Shown piece after piece: positions 6,798 through 12,367 of a stretch of DNA of 12,367 bases (positions within the stretch are counted from its first letter, which is position 1; each line of letters opens with the position of its first letter). The translations under genes and the position numbers were made by a program. This DNA is from CAVPRW01 sp046727435 [NCBI: bacterium] (GTDB taxonomy: Bacteria; Tectomicrobia; Entotheonellia; J063), in contig JBKPCR010000266.1 of NCBI GenBank assembly GCA_046727435.1, forward strand, positions 1 to 12,367, in the 5' to 3' direction. Under the pieces are notes generated by a model. That model saw only the letters and a program-made list of their open reading frames with translations. It was not told the origin of the DNA and searched no databases.

Positions 6798-7061
6798 ATG
6801 AAGATTCATAGGTTAGCGCTCACGCTGGCGGTCCTGTTCGTCGCCCTGGCGAGCCCCGCCCTGGCCGGCTCGAGGTGTCTGGCCTACGAAGAGAAGGCCC
6901 TGAACCGCCTCCAAACGATCTGCGACGACGGCACGCGGGCGGTCTCAACCTGGAGCCCGACGCTGCGGCAGTGGCAGACCACCATCACCGCGAGCCCCCG
7001 GCAGACCTGCACCGGGCAGATGAACCCACGTACCCAGCAGGTGGAGGTGCGCTGTCGGTAA
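6798..7061 (+). CDS. Small secreted protein, 87 residues
   Basis: ATG 6798 is chosen over ATG 6792 because AAGGA (6784-6788) is nine bases from it rather than three, and because translation then begins MKIHR, a good signal-peptide n-region. The signal peptide runs to about residue 24 (LALTLAVLFVALASPALA). The mature protein of about 63 residues has four cysteines (SRCLAY, TICDDG, QTCTGQ and VRCR at the end), enough for two disulfides. It is also rich in Thr and Gln, with a strand-like middle (AVSTWSPTLRQWQTTITASP). It is probably periplasmic or extracellular. It follows the lipoprotein gene on the same strand, suggesting a shared envelope role (inference). No family recognised. Confidence 0.7.
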   Translation: MKIHRLALTLAVLFVALASPALAGSRCLAYEEKALNRLQTICDDGTRAVSTWSPTLRQWQTTITASPRQTCTGQMNPRTQQVEVRCR

Positions 7062-7083
7062 GGCCATAAGGGAAGAGCGACAC

Positions 7084-7584
7084 ATGCAACTGTATGAGTT
7101 TTATGACCTGAAAACCCCCAGAGACCTGCTCCGCAAACTGGAACGCGAGTACGAGCGCTGGAAAGCGGACCCGTTGAATGTCGATCTGGCCTGGAACTTC
7201 TTTGTGACAGCGGAACACCTGCCCGATTGGATTTACCACCAAGATATGCCGACCAGTGGGAAGAAAAGGCCAGACCTCCTGGACGGGAAGACGCCGCGAC
7301 CGTTCAAACAAGCCTACCCGTGGACCCGCATCTGTTCGCACCTGGCCAATGGCGGCAAGCATTTCCACCTGGACGACAAGAAGCTGGACTCTGTAACCTC
7401 CACGCGACAGCGGCCGGGGTGGGTGTCGTCGAAATGGGTGTCATCGCGATGGGCTCCTACCCCCGCGCTGATGGTGGACCTCACTCCGGACGAACAGCAG
7501 GCACTCTCGTTGGCGGAGGCGTCGATCGGGGCACTCAACGTGGCCGACGGAGTGCTGGCATTCTGGCAGGCGAGGGTCCCATGA
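7084..7584 (+). CDS. Conserved-looking hypothetical protein, 166 residues
   Basis: A GGGAAGAG sequence lies just upstream of ATG 7084. The product appears cytoplasmic. It has an N-terminal helical part (KTPRDLLRKLEREYERWKAD), then VDLAWNFFVTAEHLPDWIY and RICSHLANGGKHFHL, then a C-terminal helix (EQQALSLAEASIGALNVADGVLAFWQ). The combination of NFFVTAEHLPDW with CSHLANGGKHF is one I associate with a widespread family of uncharacterised bacterial proteins. The paired His residues may be functional, but no activity is known to me. Its stop codon overlaps the next start (ATGA, 7581-7584), so the two genes are translationally coupled and may act together. Confidence 0.72.
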   Translation: MQLYEFYDLKTPRDLLRKLEREYERWKADPLNVDLAWNFFVTAEHLPDWIYHQDMPTSGKKRPDLLDGKTPRPFKQAYPWTRICSHLANGGKHFHLDDKKLDSVTSTRQRPGWVSSKWVSSRWAPTPALMVDLTPDEQQALSLAEASIGALNVADGVLAFWQARVP

Positions 7585-8204
7585 CCCCCGACGAGGCCGA
7601 ATTCATCGCGCTGTGGAACGCCGGCACAGAGATCACCGCCATGGCCCAGCGCCTGGGCATCCCCAAAGGGACGGTGCAGAGTCGCGCCCATCGCCTGCAG
7701 CAGCGCGGCCTGATCCAGCCTCGGCCCAAGGGCGGCGCCTATCCCCGGCAGAAGGCGCTGGCGCGTCAGAATCAGCCCCCAGTGCAGAGCAGTGCAGACC
7801 CTCCCCTCGAAGCCATGCACCCCCCGGTGCATACGGTCCATCGGGTCCAGGCCCAGCTCTATGCACTGCACGGTGCAGTGCAGCAGGAAGTTGAGAGCCC
7901 CATCGACCTACGGGTGCTGCTGAGTGACGCGCTGGTGCCGTTGCTGGCCCAGGTGACCGCCCTGGAGGCGGAGGTCAAGGCGCTACGTATGCACCCCCTC
8001 TGCACCGGTGCACAGCAGTGTCTATGCACTGCACGGTGCAGAGCAGAACGACCTGAGTCCAGAGGACCTGAAGTCGGAGCGCTGGAACATCTACATGCCC
8101 CGCTGGCTCAGACGGCTCATCGAAGCCGAGGCCGCGGCGACGCGCCTGTCACCCAGCCAGGTCCCAAACCTCGTCACGATTTTGTTTACCTCAGTGCGCA
8201 TTGA
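7581..8204 (+). CDS. HTH DNA-binding protein, frameshifted before its ribbon-helix C-terminus
   Basis: Start ATG 7581 overlaps the previous stop (ATGA). Residues 1-50 form a helix-turn-helix (FIALWNAGTEITAMAQRLGI, PKGTVQSRAHRLQQRGLIQP), like resolvase or sigma-region-4 HTHs that choose targets by sequence. A basic linker (PRPKGGAYPRQKALARQ) and a long Gln/His/Val-rich region with VHTVHRVQAQLYALHGAVQQ follow, then a helix (LRVLLSDALVPLLAQVTALEAEVKALR). After about 7990 this frame degenerates into Cys/Arg-rich sequence and stops at 8202-8204 (207 residues). The natural continuation, VYALHGAEQNDLSPEDLKSE, lies in another frame from 8008. The gene is therefore probably disrupted by a one-base shift between 7990 and 8015. 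Confidence 0.62.
   Translation: MTPDEAEFIALWNAGTEITAMAQRLGIPKGTVQSRAHRLQQRGLIQPRPKGGAYPRQKALARQNQPPVQSSADPPLEAMHPPVHTVHRVQAQLYALHGAVQQEVESPIDLRVLLSDALVPLLAQVTALEAEVKALRMHPLCTGAQQCLCTARCRAERPESRGPEVGALEHLHAPLAQTAHRSRGRGDAPVTQPGPKPRHDFVYLSAH
7858..8041 (+). repeat. 21-bp direct repeats and TGCAC/GTGCA palindromes in the linker of the HTH gene
   Basis: Bases 7858-7878 recur exactly at 8021-8041 and encode YALHGA in both places, in two different frames. The first copy extends to a perfect stem TGCACTGCA-CGG-TGCAGTGCA (7862-7882). Related hairpins occur at 7814-7831 (ATGCAC...GTGCAT) and 8001-8012 (TGCACCGGTGCA). Confidence 0.7.
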
Positions 8205-8229
8205 AGCCGACTGTGCTGGATGGCCGTAA
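8008..8229 (+). pseudogene. Displaced ribbon-helix-helix C-terminus of the HTH gene
   Basis: This frame reads HSSVYALHGAEQNDLSPEDL, then KSERWNIYMPRWLRRLIEAE, then AAATRLSPSQVPNLV. That is a beta strand (RWNIYMP), helix A (RWLRRLIEAEAAAT) and the beginning of helix B (SPSQVPNLV), a ribbon-helix arrangement. It has no credible start of its own and continues the upstream HTH protein after a one-base shift. From about 8178 (VTILFTSVRIEADCAGWP) the sequence no longer looks like helix B, so the 3' end may also have been replaced at a rearrangement junction. Confidence 0.5.
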
Positions 8230-8323
8230 GTCTTCGAACATTCATGCTCGGCCTCTCACGCGTTGAGAGTCTCATCAGGCCGCTACGCCGCATGGTTGCT
8301 CGTCGAGCTGATATATACCCGGT

Positions 8324-8356
8324 ACAGTCGAGTTCATTCCGCGCAGGCGTCAAGGA
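8324..8356 (+). repeat. Diverged third copy of the inverted-repeat sequence
   Basis: Matches 3698-3730 at 27 of 33 positions, same orientation. In the frame CAG TCG ... TTC CGC GC. GG. GT. AAG GA. the changes in Ala, Gly and Val codons are synonymous, and similarity continues in the protein as GxGVGG further on (FRAGVKETVTRF here, FRAGVKDVLARV at 3712). The repeat is probably part of a former gene of unknown family. Confidence 0.6.
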
Positions 8357-8465
8357 AACCGTGACGAGGTTTGCAGGTCCTGCAGGACGTGGTGAAGGCG
8401 TAGGTGGAGAGTCGTTGATGGAACAACAGGCGATGATCGAAAACCTCCGTTGGTGGAGTCAGGTG

Positions 8466-10302
8466 TAGATAGGTGTACCCAAGAAACACGTTCGGAAAAG
8501 GCAGCGGGCGGCCAACTAGCCCGAGCTCAAATCCCTTCACGCGTTGTTTACCTTCTAACACCTACAGTCCGGTAATCGGATCGAGCGTACGACCGTTGGA
8601 TTTCTCGGTCCAGAACAAGGCACCCTGGAGGCTCAACCCGCCCCCCAGCAGGTCAACCTTACCGCCAATCTCGTAGGATTGGTTCTCCTCGGGAGGGGTG
8701 TCGACCGTATTGGCCGCCAGCTGCAAGGCTTCGGCCGACGGGTTATACGAATTGCTATAGGCGAAATAATAGCTGTGCGTCGGCCAGGGATGGAACCAGG
8801 CCAGCCCGGTAACTCCACATATTGTCAGTAGTCGATAATTTCTCGTTGGTGACATGGTTGATGAAATCGGCATCGAAGAGGTCCCAACGCACCCCCCCAA
8901 CGAGGTCTAGCTGGGGCAATAGCTTGATCGTATCCGAAAAATAGATGCCCAATAAGAACGTCGAGGTATCGGTCGCAGCCGAGACCGACTTCATCATGCG
9001 GGAGGTGTCGCGCAAAGGATTTGGGTTCAGCAGGGGGGTTATGGGGATGTTGGCGAAGGCGTAGCGTGTGGCATTGAAGCCTTCGGTGCCGATTTCCAGC
9101 CCGGTGAGAAGCATGTGATTGAAGCTCAAGGTCTGGAAGCGAGCCAGCAGGTCTAATTGGTTGTCAAGGATCTCCTCGGTTGTGGAACGCCCTGGATGGG
9201 CCGGGGCGACGATAATTTGCGACAACGGTGTGCTAGGTGTCGGGGTGCCGCTGATACGCGGCGGAGACACGAAGGCTTGACGGTCAACGTTACTGTAGCG
9301 CAGCATATTCCCCAGGCTGAGTTGGTCGTTGAAGCGATGGTCAAGGCGGAGCGTGGCGATATTGATCCAGGTCGTCTCGGAGTCTTCATTGGCTAGGCCA
9401 TAGAAGTTCCCTCGGTTTACATCTGGAGGCTTCCCGAAGAGGAACGGCAAGCCATAGTGGGGAATGTTATCTTCATGTTGCACGAAATAGCTTACGGTGA
9501 GTTGCGTCGACGTGCCCAGACCAAACGTCACCGAAGGGGCGATGCCTCCCCGCCTCTGTTCCACATAATCGCGGTCGACAATCTCATCCATGTACCCCAT
9601 GAAATTTACCCGCAACGCGGTCGTCTCGTTGAGGCGTTGGTTGATGTCGCCCGTGCCCCTGGCAAGAAATCCATTCCCAAAGCTGAGCGCTCCACTGTAA
9701 AAACTCTCCAGACGGGGCAACTTCGACAGCTGGTTGATGATTCCCCCTGTGGTCCCACGTCCGAAGTAGAGGGCTGACGGTCCCTTCAAGACCTCGACGG
9801 CCTCGAGATTGAAGGTATCCCGAAAATACGATCCCTGGTCGCGCATGCCGTCGAGAAAAATATCGTTACGAGCGTTAAACCCGCCTATCGACAGATTGTT
9901 TCCCTGTGTACCACCCCCTTCACCCGCCTGAAAACTGATCCCAGTGACGTTCCGTAGTGCGTCTTGCAGACTGAAGTCCGCCTGTTGTTGCATCAGTTCC
10001 GGGGGGATGATGTTGATCGTCTGCGGAATATCTCTGACCGGATCGGGAAACCTCGACAACCCCAGGTATGGCACGATATACCCGGAACGTTGCTCCTGCA
10101 CCTCAACCTCTGGGGCGGTGAGCACCTCCTTTTCCCCAGCCAAGCCGGTAGGACCCGTCAAGGCCACCGTCAAGGCGATGGTGGGGGCCACTAGCTTCTG
10201 AGGCTGCATGTGGTGCTGTTGCTTGCTCTTCCTGACAGACTTCTTGGAGCGGGCGTCTTGGTTCGTGGGCCGATTGTCCTGGCGAGTTCGATGTCGACTC
10301 AT
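8466..10302 (-). pseudogene. TonB-dependent siderophore receptor, frameshifted, amber-interrupted and truncated
   Basis: This is an outer-membrane ferric-siderophore receptor of the FhuA/Fiu type. ATG 10302 is chosen for its GGAGGAG four bases upstream. A long basic n-region precedes a signal core (KLVAPTIALTVALTGPTGLA). The plug domain is clear: DIPQTINIIPPELM, SLQDALRNVTGISFQAGEGG, NDIFLDGMRDQGSYFRD and VEVLKGPSALYFGRGTTGG (residues about 90-190). Barrel strands follow to RWDLFDADF and WSYRAGL. Near 8800-8810 the frame shifts; otherwise it ends at 8755. The new frame continues THSYYFAYSNSYNPSAEALQ and SLQGALFWTEKSNGR to a TAG at 8562-8564, after which VLEGKQRVKGFELGLVGRPL and NVFLGYTYL continue in the same frame. 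Recognisable receptor stops near 8466, leaving the last strands missing. No functional barrel can form without correction. Confidence 0.88.
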
Positions 10303-10424
10303 GCAACTCCTCCGCAAGAGATGGAATTCAACGTGTGCTGGCTGGCCAGAGTCTCCTCAGAAGCTCACTGGCCGGGCATGTCATCTGGGTGGATACATGC
10401 GACGCGTGCTCGTGACGCTCGGCG

Positions 10425-11747
10425 TCAGGACGCCTGACTCGGCGCGATATCGCGGTGTTCATCAGGCGCGGCGCCCCTGGCCCGCCGATGGCGTCTGACG
10501 AATTGCCAAAATCGCCGCCATGCTAGGGCCAGGCCGGTATACACCAGCACAGCGCCGCCGGCGGATGCCAGAGCCGCGATCAGTTGGCCGATAAATCCGC
10601 CAGCCTCTCCGGTATGCACCGGTCGCACCCAGGTCCGCATGGTACGACCGAGGTTGTAGTTCGCGAACGGCTCCCACTTCACCACTGCGGCGGTAGCGGC
10701 ATCCAGCGTCAGGGTCGACCGCGGATACGGATGCAGCGAATCCGCCTCCTCGATCATGACGGTCACCTGGGCCGCACCGCGTTGTGGCAGGCGCATCGTC
10801 ATGAGTCGCCACTGGGGTGCCTGTTGTACGGCCGTGGCGAGCAGCGCGTCCAGGCTGGCCCGTGCTGGGGTGGAGGCCGATTCCGCTTCATCTGTCGCAC
10901 GTCCCCGTCGCTCCCTACCACTGGCCCCCTCAGCTCTGGGCTGGCGCCCGGCACGACCAATGGGTGCACCGCCCGCAGCCCCTGGCATAGGTCCACGCCG
11001 TCCAGCGCCCCCCTCGGCCGTTGAACTTGTAGAGGGCCGTCGCGGTGTCGGCGGCGGCTCGCTACCGGTGAGGGTGTAAATCAGCTTGCCCGCCCACTGA
11101 TAGGAGATCACCAGGGCGGTGACGGTAATGAACAGCAGTACAGGTGCCGACCAAAAACCGACCGCGTTGTGCCAATTCCAGTCGCGCGGCTTCCCGTGCA
11201 GGGTCAGGCTGGGGATGATGACGGCTCGCAATGCCAGCCGCGTCCACCGGCGTGGCCACCAGAGGTAGAAGCCGCTCATGACCAACACCATAAAAGCGGC
11301 GTTGCAGGCTCCTGTCACCGAACGCCCGATCTCACGGTTGTCGGCATCGGTGCCGAGCCAGCGATGCCAGTCCGTCACCACACGGAAAAAATCGCGCGTT
11401 GCCGTGACCCCGTTGTCTCGCACCGCGCCGGTATAGGGGTCGACGAATACCGTCTGCTCTCGGCCGAAATTAACCATGGTGACCGCCGTGGGGTCGGCCG
11501 ACAAGGTGATCCCCGAGGGAGCGCCCGCGGGGACTATTTCGCGGGCCTTGGCCACCAGGGTGTTGACACTCAGGCGCGGTGCGTCGGATGTGGGTGGTGT
11601 TACCGTGCGGGTGTCGCGTTCGGCAAAGGCGACGATCTGGCGTTCGAATGCCAGCAGCACACTGGTCACAGACTTCACCAAGATGACCGCACCAGCCACG
11701 ACCCCGGCCGTCAGGTGCAGCCAGAAGATGATCTTGCGCAGCTTCAT
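10425..11747 (-). CDS. PepSY-type four-helix inner-membrane protein (iron-uptake associated)
   Basis: The product has 440 residues. AAGGG lies six bases before its ATG on the minus strand. Membrane segments are at about residues 8-33 (IIFWLHLTAGVVAGAVILVK), 145-165 (TGACNAAFMVLVMSGFYLWW), 197-218 (FWSAPVLLFITVTALVISYQ) and 385-412 (FIGQLIAALASAGGAVLVYT). Periplasmic PepSY-like regions lie between helices 1 and 2 (TVFVDPYTGAVR) and before helix 4 (STLTLDAATAAVVKWEPFAN). Conserved-type histidines stand at HLTAG, DWHRWLG, NWHNAVGFW and PVHTGEAGG. The family (PF03929) is typically encoded beside TonB-dependent siderophore receptors and is thought to take part in iron release or reduction. Here the receptor gene follows 122 bases downstream, supporting an operon. 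A low-complexity Gly/Arg/Pro insert (about 231-290) is unusually long. The gene is intact although its partner is not. Confidence 0.87.
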   Translation of the reverse strand: MKLRKIIFWLHLTAGVVAGAVILVKSVTSVLLAFERQIVAFAERDTRTVTPPTSDAPRLSVNTLVAKAREIVPAGAPSGITLSADPTAVTMVNFGREQTVFVDPYTGAVRDNGVTATRDFFRVVTDWHRWLGTDADNREIGRSVTGACNAAFMVLVMSGFYLWWPRRWTRLALRAVIIPSLTLHGKPRDWNWHNAVGFWSAPVLLFITVTALVISYQWAGKLIYTLTGSEPPPTPRRPSTSSTAEGGAGRRGPMPGAAGGAPIGRAGRQPRAEGASGRERRGRATDEAESASTPARASLDALLATAVQQAPQWRLMTMRLPQRGAAQVTVMIEEADSLHPYPRSTLTLDAATAAVVKWEPFANYNLGRTMRTWVRPVHTGEAGGFIGQLIAALASAGGAVLVYTGLALAWRRFWQFVRRHRRARGAAPDEHRDIAPSQAS

Positions 11748-11834
11748 GCGTAGCCCTTTCTCACCCCTCTGTGTCTCCCCTAAACAGCTCCCGCGGCCAT
11801 GGACCGAGGGCCCTCAGCTCCTGAACCGTGAGGT

Positions 11835-11859
11835 CCGCAGGGCTGTCTGGGCCCTGCGG
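11835..11859. other. Strong hairpin upstream of the PepSY gene
   Basis: CCGCAGGGC and GCCCTGCGG form a perfect nine-base stem with a seven-base loop, 88 bases before the PepSY start on the minus strand. No T-run follows on either strand, so it is not a classic intrinsic terminator. It might be an attenuator, part of a repeat or chance in GC-rich DNA. No Fur-box-like sequence was found here. Confidence 0.4.
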
Positions 11860-12004
11860 GAGGACGGCCAGGCGACGAGCCGCCTCACGGCTGCTTGGAT
11901 GCTCCCAACTGGGAGTTCTATCGGTGCGGTGACCGTGCGCGCCATTGTCTGCCGTCACCCTAGCCTCCTGCCTAGGATGGCGCCCAGGAGACGCCCACCG
12001 GTCT

Positions 12005-12097
12005 CCTCTCCCTGAGGGGGAGGGTAAAGGTAAGAGCGGCAAGGTATCATCGAGCGGGTGAGTTCCCCGCACCCTGGCCCGCTTCCCCTGGGAGAGG
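12005..12097. repeat. REP-like inverted pair
   Basis: CCTCTCCCTGAGGGGGAGGG (12005-12024) is itself an imperfect palindrome. Its reverse complement, read with its neighbours, resembles 12070-12097 (CACCCTGGCCC followed by CTTCCCCTGGGAGAGG). Two opposed copies about 60 bases apart resemble the CCCTCTCCC...GGGAGAGGG extragenic palindromes common between bacterial genes. Confidence 0.5.
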
Positions 12098-12367
12098 ATG
12101 TTGATCCTGGCACCTGTGGGGTTCGGGGAGAGCCTGGCGAGGACTGCTCAAGGCAATAGGCCACGTCGTGCGCTGCCTCCTCTCAGCGCGCCGAGCAGCA
12201 GGCTCGTCCCCGGACCACACCGGTACCACGCGACGGTAGCCGTCAGCGCATTGTGGAGCGTCGACCGCCAGACGGGTGTGCGACGACGTTTGGCACGCTG
12301 CCGGGCCATGGGCGCAAGTGCATCACTCCGGCCTGGAGGGGCAGGGGATACTTAATCATCCCCCTGC

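Larger units (their letters stand above)
11761..12367. other. Long non-coding stretch at the right edge
   Basis: About 600 bases in which no reading frame has a recognisable domain together with a good ribosome-binding site. It holds the hairpin at 11835-11859 and the REP-like pair at 12005-12097. Long open frames here are Pro/Arg/Gly-rich on both strands, typical of GC-rich non-coding DNA. A gene entering from the right edge cannot be excluded. Confidence 0.45.

Noticed and set aside
7858-8041. CRISPR-like array
   Set aside because: Only two copies of a 21-base unit 163 bases apart, within coding sequence; no regular spacers and no cas genes in the window.
2544-8564. Reassignment of TAG or TAA to an amino acid, suggested by internal stops in two genes
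   Set aside because: TAG and TAA terminate apparently intact genes here (TAG for the ribbon-helix-helix and lipoprotein genes, TAA for the small secreted protein), and other genes are damaged by frameshifts, so ordinary decay is simpler.
10424-10438. GTCAGG-ACG-CCTGAC hairpin at the PepSY stop as a terminator
   Set aside because: Short six-base stem overlapping the stop codon, with no T-run; the receptor gene follows in the same direction, so termination there is not expected.
1-12367. tRNA, rRNA and known riboswitches
   Set aside because: I saw no cloverleaf with a TTCGAATC-type arm, no rRNA-like sequence and no recognisable riboswitch core by eye; a covariance-model search would settle this.

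Overview
The window looks like an accessory, partly decayed stretch of a GC-rich Gram-negative chromosome. An outer membrane is implied by a TonB-dependent receptor and a predicted lipoprotein. The gene types (HAF-repeat secreted protein, TrpX-like ABC substrate-binding protein, a large two-HTH DDE transposase) remind me of uncultured soil or groundwater lineages such as Methylomirabilota or Rokubacteria. That assignment is a guess from gene flavour only.

Layout. (1) Positions 1-3733 are bracketed by a perfect 45-bp inverted repeat whose left arm touches the window edge. Inside lie an intact secreted HAF-repeat protein (+), an insertion-sequence-like transposase gene (-) broken by two in-frame stops, and a small winged-helix regulator (+). 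(2) 3734-4968 holds an ABC-type substrate-binding protein gene with a very good promoter and ribosome-binding site but a shifted start and a second frameshift near its 3' third. (3) 5285-8229 is a run of small same-strand genes: a ribbon-helix-helix regulator with a palindrome over its -10 box, several unrecognised small proteins, a decayed winged-helix remnant that reads into a lipoprotein, a small secreted protein, a 166-residue conserved-looking protein and a HTH-plus-ribbon-helix DNA-binding protein whose C-terminal part lies in a second frame. (4) 8466-11747 is a minus-strand iron-uptake-type pair: an intact four-helix PepSY-type membrane protein followed by a TonB-dependent siderophore receptor ruined by a frameshift, an amber codon and 3' truncation. 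(5) 11748-12367 has no convincing gene but holds hairpins and a REP-like inverted pair.

How the parts relate. The receptor and PepSY protein would form a siderophore or iron module, but the receptor can no longer make a complete barrel. Regulators (winged helix, ribbon-helix-helix, HTH) are over-represented among the small genes, with no recognisable metabolic partner, as in integrated elements. A diverged third copy of the inverted-repeat sequence sits between the decayed receptor and the small-gene run. It differs from the other copies largely at synonymous positions, so the repeat is probably a relic of coding sequence. The density of broken genes (five or six) is the most notable property of the window; either real decay or an indel-prone assembly could explain the frameshifts.
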